NCBI GenBank assembly: GCA_046349435.1
Contig: JAXMCI010000009.1
Span: 1-64,000, forward strand
DNA length: 64,000 nucleotides
Direction of reading: 5' to 3'
Source of the DNA: JAXMCI01 sp046349435
GTDB lineage: Bacteria > Pseudomonadota > Alphaproteobacteria > Dongiales > Dongiaceae
The position numbers and the translations under genes were made by a program. Of the stretch, positions 26,080 to 34,012 are shown piece after piece. How positions within the stretch are numbered: position 1 is the stretch's first letter; the number at the start of each line of letters is the position of its first letter. Under the pieces are notes generated by a model that was given only the letters and a program-made list of their open reading frames with translations, had not been told where the DNA came from and did no database searches.

Positions 26080-28142
26080 CCGCCGCCACCGCCACCGGGT
26101 CGGCCGGCGGGGCGCCGCGGCCGCGCACCCTGCGCTTCTGGTACGGGCGCAATCGCGGCTTGGTGCTGGCGGCCATCGTCTTCATCCTGCTGTTCGCGGC
26201 GCAGAACCTGATCTCGCCGAGCAGCTACGGCTTCTTCGACTTCAGCTACCAGTCGGGCGGCGGCGCCACCCTGGCGCTGGCCGCCATGGGCCAGACGCTG
26301 GTGGTGCTGAGCGGCGGCTTCGACCTCAGCGCCGGCGCGGTGATCTCGCTGGTCAACGTCGTGCTCGCCTCGAGCATGCAGGACACGCTGGGCTCGCAGA
26401 TCGGCTTCGGCCTGGCGGCGATCGCGCTGGGCGGGCTGGTCGGTGCCTTCAACGGCTTCTTCATCGCCGTGCTGCGGCTGCAGTCGATCGTGGTGACGCT
26501 GTCGACCATGTTCATCGTCCAGGGCGTCACCCTGCTGATCATGGACAAGCCGGGCGGGCAGATCCCGCAGGGCTTCATCGGCTTCCTCAACGGCACCGCC
26601 ATTCCCGACCTGCTGCCGGCGCCGATCGTCGTGCTGGCGGTGGCGCTGCTGCTCTGGGGCCTGGTCAAGGGCAGCCGGCTCGGCACCGCGCTCTACGCCA
26701 TCGGCAGCGACCGCGACGCCGCGGCCTCCAGCGGCATCCGCGTCGTGCTGACCAACTTCCTCGCCTACGTGCTGGGCGGCTGCTTCTACGGCGCGGCCGG
26801 GGCGTTCATCAGCGCCCAGACCGGCTCGGCCGACCCGCTGGTCGGCGCGCCGCTGCTGCTCGAGATGTTCGCCGCCGTGGTGGTCGGCGGCACCGCGCTG
26901 GGCGGCGGCCGCGGCGGCTGCCTCGGCTCGGTGATCGGCGCCTACATCCTGATGATCGTCGTCAACATCCTCCTCGTGCTCAACGTCTCGGCCTACTACA
27001 GCACCGTCGCCGAGGGGGTGATCCTGATCCTCGCCGTGCTCGGCGCCTCGCTCAACCGCGACTCGGCGGTGGCCGGCTACCTGCGGCTGGCCTCGCGCCG
27101 GCTGGCGGCCTGGCGGGGCGGCACCCTGCCCCGCGCCATGCCGCGCGGCGGCACCGCGGTCCGGCTCGGCGGCCCCGCCGGCACCGTGCCGCAGATGCCG
27201 GGCTGGTGGATCCGCCACCGCGAGACCCTGCGCTACGCGATCCCCGCCTATGTCGCGCTGGTCCTGGTGCTGGCCGTCACCCTCTACGTCTATGGCGGGC
27301 TCGACCTGCGCTACGTCAACTCGCTGCTGGTGCTGAGCTGCTTCCTGTCGATCCTGTCGCTCGGGCAGGGCTCGGTGATCCTGACCGGCGGCCTCGACCT
27401 GTCGGTGCCCTGGACCATCGGGCTCTGCGGCATCCTGCTCGCCGGCATCACCAACGGCGCCAACCTGCCGGCGCTCTGGGCGGTGCCGCTGGTGCTGGCG
27501 ATCGGCGGCGCGATCGGCCTGCTCAACGGCGCCGGGGTGGTGCTGCTCGGCCTGCCGCCGATCGTCATCACATTGGCCACCAACGGCATCCTGCAGGGCT
27601 TCGCGCTGGTCTACAGCAACGGCACGCCGGCGGGCTTCGCGCCCTCCGCGCTGCGCTGGGTGATGACCGGCAGCCTGCTCGGCTCGACGCCGGTGATCTG
27701 GCTGCTGGCGCTGTTCGTCGTCGGCGGCACCGTGCTGCTCGGCCGCACCGCCTTCGGCCGGCGCATCTACGCGGTCGGCAACAGCGCGCGCGTCGCCTAT
27801 CTCTCCGGCGTCAATGTCGGCCGCACGCTGATCGGCGCCTATGTGCTGAGCGGGCTCTGCGCCGCGCTGGTCGGCATCCTGCTCGCCGGCTTCAACGGCC
27901 AGGCCAGCCTCGGCATGGGCGACGAGTACCTGCTGCCCTCGATCGCCGTGGTGGTGGTCGGCGGCGCCCTGATCACCGGCGGGCGCGGCCACTATCTCGG
28001 GATGATCGGCGGCGTCCTGCTGCTCACCGCGCTGCAGACGCTGCTCGCCGGCACGACGCTGCCGCACGCCGTGCGCGACATCATCTTCGGCCTGGTGGTG
28101 CTGGGCGCCGTGCTGGCGCTGCGCGACCGCCAGACCCGCTGA
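26076..28142 (+). CDS. Fused double permease of the RbsC type
   Basis: 688 residues in one open frame. TTG 26076 overlaps the ATPase stop (TTGA) and has GGAGG 6 bases upstream. The first half (about residues 1-330) carries the RbsC signature LVVLSGGFDLSAGAVISLVN; the second (about 365-688) carries SVILTGGLDLSVPWTIGLCG. The two are joined by a Gly/Pro/Arg-rich linker (GTLPRAMPRGGTAVRLGG). RbsC proteins are normally single units of about 320 residues that pair up, so a covalent heterodimer is expected here. No stop or credible second start separates the halves. Confidence 0.88.
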   Translation: MTAATATGSAGGAPRPRTLRFWYGRNRGLVLAAIVFILLFAAQNLISPSSYGFFDFSYQSGGGATLALAAMGQTLVVLSGGFDLSAGAVISLVNVVLASSMQDTLGSQIGFGLAAIALGGLVGAFNGFFIAVLRLQSIVVTLSTMFIVQGVTLLIMDKPGGQIPQGFIGFLNGTAIPDLLPAPIVVLAVALLLWGLVKGSRLGTALYAIGSDRDAAASSGIRVVLTNFLAYVLGGCFYGAAGAFISAQTGSADPLVGAPLLLEMFAAVVVGGTALGGGRGGCLGSVIGAYILMIVVNILLVLNVSAYYSTVAEGVILILAVLGASLNRDSAVAGYLRLASRRLAAWRGGTLPRAMPRGGTAVRLGGPAGTVPQMPGWWIRHRETLRYAIPAYVALVLVLAVTLYVYGGLDLRYVNSLLVLSCFLSILSLGQGSVILTGGLDLSVPWTIGLCGILLAGITNGANLPALWAVPLVLAIGGAIGLLNGAGVVLLGLPPIVITLATNGILQGFALVYSNGTPAGFAPSALRWVMTGSLLGSTPVIWLLALFVVGGTVLLGRTAFGRRIYAVGNSARVAYLSGVNVGRTLIGAYVLSGLCAALVGILLAGFNGQASLGMGDEYLLPSIAVVVVGGALITGGRGHYLGMIGGVLLLTALQTLLAGTTLPHAVRDIIFGLVVLGAVLALRDRQTR

Positions 28143-28193
28143 GTTCCGCCCGGTCCGGGGCTGCACAGACAAAACGCTCGAGGAGGATCGCCG

Positions 28194-28979
28194 ATGGCCG
28201 CCCGCAACCAGATCAAGCCGGGATTCCGCGCGCTCGTCACCGCCGGCGCGTCCGGTATCGGCCGGGTCATCGCCACGACGCTGGCCGAGGCCGGCGCCCG
28301 CGTGCATGTCTGCGACGTCGACGAGGCGGCGCTCGCCGAGTGCCGCAAGGCGCTGCCGCAGGTCACCGCCTCGCACACCGACGTCGCCGACGAGACGCAG
28401 ATCGAGCGGCTGTTCGACGATGTCCGGCGCGAGCTCGGCGGGCTCGACCTGCTGGTCAACAATGCCGGCATCGCCGGCCCGACCGCCGGCATCGAGAAGA
28501 TCGCGCCGGCCGAGTGGCGCCGCACCATCGACGTCAACCTCAACAGCCATTTCTACTGCACCCGGCTGGCCGTGCCGATGCTGCGGCAGTCGCCGGGCGG
28601 TGGCTCGATCGTCAACATCTCCTCGGTGGCGGGCCGGCTCGGCTACGCCTTCCGCACGCCTTACGCCGCCACCAAATGGGCGATCGTCGGCGTCACGCAG
28701 AGCCTGGCCAAGGAGCTCGGTCCCGACGGCATCCGGGTCAACGCCATCCTGCCCGGCATCGTCGAGGGGCCGCGCATCGAGCGGGTGATCCGGGCCCGCG
28801 CCGAGACGGTCGGCGTCGACTACGCGACGATGGAGAAGGACTACCTCTCCAAGGTGTCGCTGCGCCGCATGGTCTCGCCGCAGGACATCGCCGACATGGT
28901 GCTGTTCCTCTGCACGCCGGCCGGGGGGAACATCTCCGGGCAGGCGCTCAGCGTCTGCGGCAACGTCGAGAGCATCTGA
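28194..28979 (+). CDS. Short-chain dehydrogenase/reductase
   Basis: 261 residues from ATG 28194, with GAGGAGGATC upstream. Classical SDR: cofactor loop LVTAGASGIGRVIATTLAEA (TAGxxGIG), DVDEAALAEC after strand 2 indicating NAD, NNAG in LLVNNAGIAGPTAGIEKI, catalytic Ser in IVNISSVAGRLGY and YxxxK in TPYAATKWAIVGVTQSLAKE. It probably oxidises the imported sugar or a later hydroxyl. In line with the transporter and the next five genes. Confidence 0.9.
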   Translation: MAARNQIKPGFRALVTAGASGIGRVIATTLAEAGARVHVCDVDEAALAECRKALPQVTASHTDVADETQIERLFDDVRRELGGLDLLVNNAGIAGPTAGIEKIAPAEWRRTIDVNLNSHFYCTRLAVPMLRQSPGGGSIVNISSVAGRLGYAFRTPYAATKWAIVGVTQSLAKELGPDGIRVNAILPGIVEGPRIERVIRARAETVGVDYATMEKDYLSKVSLRRMVSPQDIADMVLFLCTPAGGNISGQALSVCGNVESI

Positions 28980-28993
28980 GGAGGAGAACGACC

Positions 28994-29944
28994 ATGGCCG
29001 AGAAGATCGCCCTCATCGGCAGCGGCTTCATCGGGCGCGCCTGGGCCATCAGCTTCGCGCGCGCCGGCTACGAGATCGCGATGACCGACCCGACCGCGGG
29101 CGCGGTCGAGAAGGCGCTCGACTTCGTCGCCGAGATGCTCGACGACCTCGCCGGCAACGACCTGCTGGAGGGGCAGAGCCCGGCCACCCTGCGCGGAAGG
29201 ATCTCCGCCGCGAAGGACATCAAGTCGGCGCTCGACGGCGCGGTGCACGTGCAGGAGAACGCGCCCGAGCACCTGCCGACCAAGATCGCGGTGTTCCAGG
29301 AGCTCGACGCGCTGGCCGCCCCCGGCACCGTGCTGTCGAGCTCCGCCTCGGCGCTGCTGCCCTCGCTCTTCACCGAGGGCCTCAAGGGCCGGCATCGCTG
29401 CATCATCGCCCACCCGGTCAACCCGCCCTACCTGATCCCGGTGGTCGAGCTGGTGCCGGCGCCCTGGACCTCGGCCGAGACGCTGGAGCGGGTGCGCGCC
29501 CTGATGCTCAAGGCCGGCCAGGTGCCGATCATGATGAAGCGCGAGATCGACGGCTTCATCGTCAACCGGCTGCAGGCCGCCCTGCTCGCCGAATCCTTCC
29601 GCCTGTTCGGCGAGGGCTATGCCGACACGCAGGCGATCGACGACGCGGTGCGCCACGGGCTCGGGCTGCGCTGGTCGTTCATGGGGCCGTTCGAGACCAT
29701 CGACCTCAACTCGCCGGGCGGCGTCGGCGAGTACGTCGACCGCTACGAGGATCTCTTCAAGCGGCTGTGGCGCACCCAGCTGCACGACGTTGCCTGGGGC
29801 GGCAAGGTGCGCGAGCAGGCGCTGGCCGAGCGCGACGCGAAGCTGCCGCGCAACAAGCTGCTGGAGCGGCAGAAGTGGCGCGACCGCCGGCTGATGGCGC
29901 TGGCCGCGCACAAGCGCAAGGCGGCGAGCACGGTCGGAAACTGA
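28994..29944 (+). CDS. CRYL1-like 3-hydroxyacid dehydrogenase (3-hydroxyacyl-CoA dehydrogenase family)
   Basis: 316 residues from ATG 28994 (GAGGAGAACGACC upstream). NAD loop IALIGSGFIGRAWAISFARA. The stretches HPVNPPYLIPVVELVPAPW, REIDGFIVNRLQAALLAES and HGLGLRWSFMGPFETIDLNS closely follow lambda-crystallin/L-gulonate 3-dehydrogenase, which oxidises C3 of a sugar acid; L-carnitine dehydrogenases are close relatives. Product would be a 3-keto acid, exactly what the next gene's BKACE family consumes. Substrate is inferred from family and context. Confidence 0.88.
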   Translation: MAEKIALIGSGFIGRAWAISFARAGYEIAMTDPTAGAVEKALDFVAEMLDDLAGNDLLEGQSPATLRGRISAAKDIKSALDGAVHVQENAPEHLPTKIAVFQELDALAAPGTVLSSSASALLPSLFTEGLKGRHRCIIAHPVNPPYLIPVVELVPAPWTSAETLERVRALMLKAGQVPIMMKREIDGFIVNRLQAALLAESFRLFGEGYADTQAIDDAVRHGLGLRWSFMGPFETIDLNSPGGVGEYVDRYEDLFKRLWRTQLHDVAWGGKVREQALAERDAKLPRNKLLERQKWRDRRLMALAAHKRKAASTVGN

Positions 29945-29967
29945 GGGTCCGAGTCCCGGACCTCCTG

Positions 29968-30023
29968 CTTCGACGAGCTCGGCACGAGGACCTTCCCCAC
30001 GCCTCGTGCTGAGCCTGTCGAAG
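29968..30023. repeat. Long inverted repeat in the operon between dehydrogenase and BKACE genes
   Basis: CTTCGACGAGCTCGGCACGAGG (two blocks, 29968-29989) pairs with the complement at 30002-30023, matching at 19 of 22 positions, with a 12-base loop. Same CTTCGACAAGCTC repeat family as at 20619. In RNA it would form a strong stem 24 bases after the dehydrogenase stop. Confidence 0.75.
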
Positions 30024-30064
30024 GGCGAGGCCGGCACGGCGCAGCAACGGAGGAGCACCGTCCC

Positions 30065-30994
30065 ATGGCCGAGAAGCGCAAGGTCATCATCACCTGCGCC
30101 GTGACCGGCGCGATCCACACCCCCTCGATGTCGCCCTACCTGCCGGTGACCCCCGACGAGATCAGCGCCGCGGCGATCGGCGCCGCCGAGGCGGGCGCGG
30201 CGATCATCCACCTCCATGCCCGCGATCCCGAGACCGGCAGGCCGGACCAGACGCCGGAGGCCTTCGGCCGCTTCCTGCCGCGCATCAAGCAGGGCACCAA
30301 CGCGGTGGTCAACCTGACCACCGGCGGCGCCCCCACCATGCGCGTCGAGGAGCGCGTGCTGCCGGCGCTCAAGTTCAAGCCCGAGGTCGCCTCGCTCAAC
30401 ATGGGCTCGATGAACATCGGCCTCTTCCACATGCTCGACCGCTACAAGGAGTTCAAGCACGCCTGGGAGCGCGAGGCGCTGGGCAACAGGGACATCGTCT
30501 TCCGCAACACCTTCAAGGACATCGAGTTCGTGCTGCGCTCCTGCTCGGACAACGGCACGCGCTTCGAGTTCGAGTGCTACGACATCGGCCATCTCTACAG
30601 CCTCGCGTACTTCCTCGACCGCGGGCTGGTCAGGCCGCCGCTCTTCGTCCAGTCGGTGTTCGGGCTGCTCGGCGGCATCGGCCCGCATCCCGAGGACGTC
30701 GTCCACATGCGGCGCACCGCCGACCGGCTGTTCGGCAAGGACTATCGCTGGTCGGTGCTGGGCGCCGGCCGCAACCAGATGGTGATCGCCTCGATGGCTG
30801 CCGCCATGGGCGGCAATGTCCGGGTCGGGCTGGAGGACAGCCTGTGGGACGGTCCGGGCAGCCTCGCCACGTCGAACGCGGCGCAGGTGACGCGCGCCCG
30901 CCAGATCATCGAGGGCCTCGGGCTGGCGGTGGCGTCGCCCGACGAGGCGCGCCAGATCCTGCAGCTCAAGGGCGGCGACAAGGTCGATTTCTAG
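30065..30994 (+). CDS. BKACE-family beta-keto acid cleavage enzyme (DUF849)
   Basis: 309 residues from ATG 30065. The family condenses a 3-keto acid with acetyl-CoA and splits it to an acyl-CoA and acetoacetate or a derivative. Seen: KVIITCAVTGAIHTPSMSPY, zinc-binding HxH in AAIIHLHARDPETGRPD, NLTTGGAPTMRVEERV, VQSVFGLLGGIGPHPEDV and the Glu ligand in VRVGLEDSLW. Direct neighbours are a 3-hydroxyacid dehydrogenase upstream and an SMP-30 lactonase 15 bp downstream, so the substrate is probably a 3-dehydro sugar acid (inference). Known activities of the family include 3-keto-5-aminohexanoate and dehydrocarnitine. Confidence 0.9.
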   Translation: MAEKRKVIITCAVTGAIHTPSMSPYLPVTPDEISAAAIGAAEAGAAIIHLHARDPETGRPDQTPEAFGRFLPRIKQGTNAVVNLTTGGAPTMRVEERVLPALKFKPEVASLNMGSMNIGLFHMLDRYKEFKHAWEREALGNRDIVFRNTFKDIEFVLRSCSDNGTRFEFECYDIGHLYSLAYFLDRGLVRPPLFVQSVFGLLGGIGPHPEDVVHMRRTADRLFGKDYRWSVLGAGRNQMVIASMAAAMGGNVRVGLEDSLWDGPGSLATSNAAQVTRARQIIEGLGLAVASPDEARQILQLKGGDKVDF

Positions 30995-31008
30995 GGAGGG
31001 AGGAAACG

Positions 31009-31890
31009 ATGGAGATCCGCGCGATCGTCGACTGCAAGAACTCGCTGGGCGAGGGCCCGCTGTGGGACGTGCAGGAGCGCAAGATCTACTGGATCGACAG
31101 CCTGCGCGCGAAGGTATTCAGGGCCAATGCCGACGGCAGCGGGGTCGAGAGCTGGGACGTGCCGGCGAAGATCGGCTCGATGGCGATCCGCCGCAACGGC
31201 GGCGCCATCCTGTCGCTGCAGAACGGCTTCCACGCCTTCGACTTCAAGACCGGCAAGGCGACGCTGATCGCCGATCCCGAGGCGGACAACCCGCGCACCC
31301 GGATCAACGACGGCAAGGTCGACCGCAAGGGCCGCTTCATCGCCGGCTCCATGGACACCAAGGAGACCGACCCGATCGGCGCCCTCTACCGGCTCGACCC
31401 CGACCTCTCCGTGCACAAGCTGCTCGACGGCATCATCGTCTCGAACGGCCCGTGCTGGAGCCCGGACGACCGGACCTTCTACTTCGCCGATTCCTGGTCG
31501 GGCGAGATGGGCGCCTTCGACTGGAACGCCGAGACAGGCACGCCGTCGAACCGGCGCACCTTCGCGCGCTACGACAAGGCGAAGCGCGAGACCGGGGTGT
31601 TCGACGGCTCGACGGTCGACGCCGAAGGGTATGTCTGGAACGCCGCGGTGTTCTCCGGCGAGCTCCGCCGCTTCGCCCCCGACGGGCGCCTCGACCGGGC
31701 GATCACGATGCCGGTGAAGAACATCACCAGCCTGATCTTCGGCGGGCCCGACCTCGACATCATCTACGTCACCTCGATCGGCCAGATCCACCTGCCCGGC
31801 CTGCCGAACGACGGGCCGCTCGGCGGCGGGCTGTTCGCGGTCAAGGGCGCCGGCGTCAAGGGCCTGCCCGAGCCGCGCTTCGCCGGCTGA
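31009..31890 (+). CDS. SMP-30/gluconolactonase-family lactonase (second copy)
   Basis: 293 residues from ATG 31009, with GGGAGGGAGG upstream. Same propeller fold and metal residues as the copy at 20848: SLGEGPLWDVQERKIYWID, TRINDGKVDRKGRFIAGS, VSNGPCWSPDDRTFYFADS and DGSTVDAEGYVWNAAV, ending PEPRFAG. Placed in the catabolic operon it probably hydrolyses the lactone formed by the SDR. Confidence 0.9.
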   Translation: MEIRAIVDCKNSLGEGPLWDVQERKIYWIDSLRAKVFRANADGSGVESWDVPAKIGSMAIRRNGGAILSLQNGFHAFDFKTGKATLIADPEADNPRTRINDGKVDRKGRFIAGSMDTKETDPIGALYRLDPDLSVHKLLDGIIVSNGPCWSPDDRTFYFADSWSGEMGAFDWNAETGTPSNRRTFARYDKAKRETGVFDGSTVDAEGYVWNAAVFSGELRRFAPDGRLDRAITMPVKNITSLIFGGPDLDIIYVTSIGQIHLPGLPNDGPLGGGLFAVKGAGVKGLPEPRFAG

Positions 31891-31894
31891 GACG

Positions 31895-32698
31895 ATGGTC
31901 GACGCCGACGGCCCGGTCCTGCTGGTCGAGCGCGGGCCGGGCCGCACCCGGCTCACCCTCAACCGTCCGGGGCGGCTCAACGCCTTCAGCCCGACGCTGG
32001 TCGAGGCGCTCGGGGCGGCGATCGCGGAGATCGAGGCGGATCCGACGATCCGGGCCGTGTCGATCACCGGCGCCGGCCGCGCCTTCTCGGCCGGCGCCGA
32101 CCTCGCCGACTTCACCCGGCTGCATCGCGATCCGCCGGCGCTGGCCGCCTACCTCGACACGTTCTACCGGCTGCTGCGGGCGATCGAGACCTCGCCCCGG
32201 CCCTACGTCGCGGCGGTGAACGGCGCCTGCGTCGCCGGCGGGCTCGAGCTGCTGCTCGCCTGCGACCTGGCAGTGGCGGGCGCCGGTGCGCGGATCGGCG
32301 ACGGCCATCTCAACTTCGGCCAGCTGCCGGGCGCCGGCGGCTCGCAGCGCCTGCCCCGCATCGTCGGGCTGCGCCGCGCCAAGCAGCTGATGCTGACCGG
32401 CGCGCTGCTGACCGCGGCCGAGGCGGAGCGCATCGGCCTGGTCAACCAGGTGGTGCCCGACTCCGAGCTCGCCGCCACGGTCGACCGGCTGCTCGACGGG
32501 CTGGTGGCGAAGAGCGCGACCGGGATCGGCGCGATGAAGCGCCTGCTCGACATCGCCGACGAGCACCCGCTGGAGCCTGGGCTGCGCGCCGAGATCGCCG
32601 TCACGCACCGCTACATGACCACCGATCCCGATGCGCTCGAGGGCCTCGACGCCTTCCTCGCCAAGCGCCCGCCGCGCTTCCGCTCGCCGCCCGGCTGA
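31895..32698 (+). CDS. Enoyl-CoA hydratase/isomerase family protein
   Basis: 267 residues from ATG 31895, 4 bp after the lactonase. Crotonase fold: RLTLNRPGRLNAFSPTLVEA, oxyanion-hole segment GRAFSAGADLADFTRLH, second hole AVNGACVAGGLELLLACDLA, and the catalytic-Glu region LNFGQLPGAGGSQRLPRIVG, where the usual Glu next to GLxPGxG is replaced by Gln. Hydrates or isomerises a CoA ester; here it may process the acyl-CoA released by BKACE. Last gene of the island. Confidence 0.88.
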   Translation: MVDADGPVLLVERGPGRTRLTLNRPGRLNAFSPTLVEALGAAIAEIEADPTIRAVSITGAGRAFSAGADLADFTRLHRDPPALAAYLDTFYRLLRAIETSPRPYVAAVNGACVAGGLELLLACDLAVAGAGARIGDGHLNFGQLPGAGGSQRLPRIVGLRRAKQLMLTGALLTAAEAERIGLVNQVVPDSELAATVDRLLDGLVAKSATGIGAMKRLLDIADEHPLEPGLRAEIAVTHRYMTTDPDALEGLDAFLAKRPPRFRSPPG

Positions 32699-32732
32699 GC
32701 CGTCGCACGCGGCTCGGTTGCGATCACCGCCC

Positions 32733-32750
32733 GCGCACAATCATGTGCGC
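32733..32750. promoter_or_regulatory. Perfect 7+7 dyad between the catabolic and bufferin operons
   Basis: GCGCACA-ATCA-TGTGCGC, perfect arms around 4 bases, 35 bp after the hydratase stop. It could end the upstream transcript or be an operator for the bufferin operon. Confidence 0.45.
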
Positions 32751-32784
32751 AGCCGTGATTTCCCTGCATCCGCGGCGGCCGCCA

Positions 32785-32807
32785 TAACGTAGGGGCGAAT
32801 GTTCGTC
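32785..32807 (+). promoter_or_regulatory. Possible ECF-sigma-type promoter upstream of bufA2
   Basis: TAACG (32785-32789), 14 bases, CGTC (32804-32807), ending 25 bp before the bufA2 start. Bufferin operons are often under ECF sigma factors with a -35 box containing TAAC. A similar GTAACG lies upstream of bufA1 at about 36218, but without a well-spaced -10 box. Confidence 0.28.
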
Positions 32808-32831
32808 CACCACGTTCCGGAGACATCGATC

Positions 32832-33089
32832 ATGACTGCCACGCGCAAGAGCCTGTCGCTCGCCGCCGCAGCCGCCGCACTGCTCGCGGCCGGCGTCGGC
32901 ACCGCCGTCACCGCCTCGGCCCAGGTCGCGCCCTACCAGTGCGTCGGGATCAACTCCTGCAAGGGCCAGAGCGCCTGCAAGCAGGCGAGCCACTCCTGCA
33001 AGGGGATGAACTCCTGCAAGGGCCAGGGCTGGCTGCCGACCGCCACCAAGGGCGAGTGCCTGCTGCAGGGCGGCCACATCGACAGCTGA
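32832..33089 (+). CDS. bufA2: Bufferin precursor, BufA2 type
   Basis: 85 residues from ATG 32832. Signal peptide LSLAAAAAALLAAGVGTAVT ending at ASAQ, so the product acts in the periplasm. The mature part has six Cys, four of them before Lys-Gly or Lys-Gln (NSCKGQSACKQASHSCKG, then NSCKGQGWLPTATKGEC), the pattern of BufA2-type metal-binding peptides. In this family an MNIO enzyme (BufB) with partner BufC modifies Cys to thiooxazole groups, and the peptide sequesters copper. bufB and bufC follow. Confidence 0.88.
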   Translation: MTATRKSLSLAAAAAALLAAGVGTAVTASAQVAPYQCVGINSCKGQSACKQASHSCKGMNSCKGQGWLPTATKGECLLQGGHIDS

Positions 33090-33109
33090 CCGGCCGGGCA
33101 CGCATGGGG

Positions 33110-33132
33110 GGGCGCCGGCGACGCCGGCGCCC
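33110..33132 (+). terminator. Attenuator-like hairpin between bufA2 and bufB
   Basis: GGGCGCCGG (33110-33118), loop CGACG, CCGGCGCCC (33124-33132): perfect 9-bp stem 21 bases after the bufA2 stop, before the bufB start at 33170. No T-run. Would favour more precursor than enzyme. Confidence 0.55.
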
Positions 33133-33169
33133 GCTGCCCCCAACCCCTGCCCTTCGGAGGGTGCCGGCC

Positions 33170-34012
33170 ATGGCGGCGCTGACCCGCACTTCGCCGGGCT
33201 TCGGCCTCGGGCTGCGCCCGGCCCACTATCCGGCGTTCCTCGCGACCCGGCCGCGGGTCGACTGGCTCGAGATCATCTCGGAGAACTACATGGAACCCGG
33301 CGGGCGGCCTCTCGCCACGCTCGACCGGCTGCGCGCCGACTACCCGATCGCCATGCATGGCGTGTCGCTGTCGATCGGCGGCACCGACCCGCTCGACGGC
33401 GACTATCTCGCGCGGCTGGCGGCCCTCGCCCGCCGCGTCGAGCCGCTGTGGGTCTCCGACCATCTCTGCTGGACCGGTGCCGGCGGCCGCAACATGCACG
33501 ACCTGCTGCCGCTGCCCTACAGCGAGGAAGCGCTCGACCATGTCGCGGCCCGCGTCGATGCGGTGCAGGCGGCGCTCGGCCGCCGCCTGCTGCTGGAGAA
33601 CGTGTCCAGCTATGTCGGCTTCGCCGCCTCGACGATGAGCGAGTGGGAGTTTCTCGCCGAGCTCGCCCGGCGCACCGACTGCCTGCTGCTGCTCGACGTC
33701 AACAACATCCATGTCAGCGCCTTCAACCACGGCTTCGACCCGGCCGCCTTCCTCGCCGGCATCCCGGCCGAGCGGGTGCAGCAGATCCATCTCGCCGGCC
33801 ACGAGGACAATGGCGACCACCTGATCGACACCCACGACCATCCGGTCGCCGATCCGGTCTGGGCGCTCTACGCCGCGGCGCTGCGGCGCTGCGGGCCGGT
33901 CGCCACCATGATCGAGCGCGACGACCGCATCCCGCCGCTCGAGGCACTGGTCGCCGAGCTCGACCAGGCTCGCGCGGTCGCGGCGGCCGCCCTGGCGCGG
34001 GAAGCGGCATGA
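33170..34012 (+). CDS. bufB: MNIO-family bufferin-modifying enzyme BufB (DUF692), first copy
   Basis: 280 residues. Multinuclear non-heme iron enzyme that oxidatively modifies Cys of the BufA precursor, together with BufC. Metal-site and family motifs: GFGLGLRPAHYP, WLEIISENYM, MHGVSLSIGG, VSDHLCWTG, LENVSSYVGF, LLLDVNNIHVSAFNHGFD, IHLAGHEDNG, DTHDHPVADPVW and ERDDRIPPLEAL. A GGAGG lies 9 bases before ATG 33170; an in-frame GTG at 33161 is possible. The stop overlaps the bufC start (ATGA). Confidence 0.92.
   Translation: MAALTRTSPGFGLGLRPAHYPAFLATRPRVDWLEIISENYMEPGGRPLATLDRLRADYPIAMHGVSLSIGGTDPLDGDYLARLAALARRVEPLWVSDHLCWTGAGGRNMHDLLPLPYSEEALDHVAARVDAVQAALGRRLLLENVSSYVGFAASTMSEWEFLAELARRTDCLLLLDVNNIHVSAFNHGFDPAAFLAGIPAERVQQIHLAGHEDNGDHLIDTHDHPVADPVWALYAAALRRCGPVATMIERDDRIPPLEALVAELDQARAVAAAALAREAA

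Noticed and set aside
25881..28550. Antisense frame of 889 codons opposite the transporter genes
   Set aside because: Composition is Arg/Gln/Asp/Ala-rich shadow sequence opposite well-supported ATPase, permease and SDR genes.
23989..31890. L-carnitine degradation (carnitine dehydrogenase, BKACE, betainyl-CoA thioesterase)
   Set aside because: The importer is ribose-type and two SMP-30 lactonases are present; the dehydrogenase segments fit CRYL1/L-gulonate 3-dehydrogenase better. Not fully excluded.
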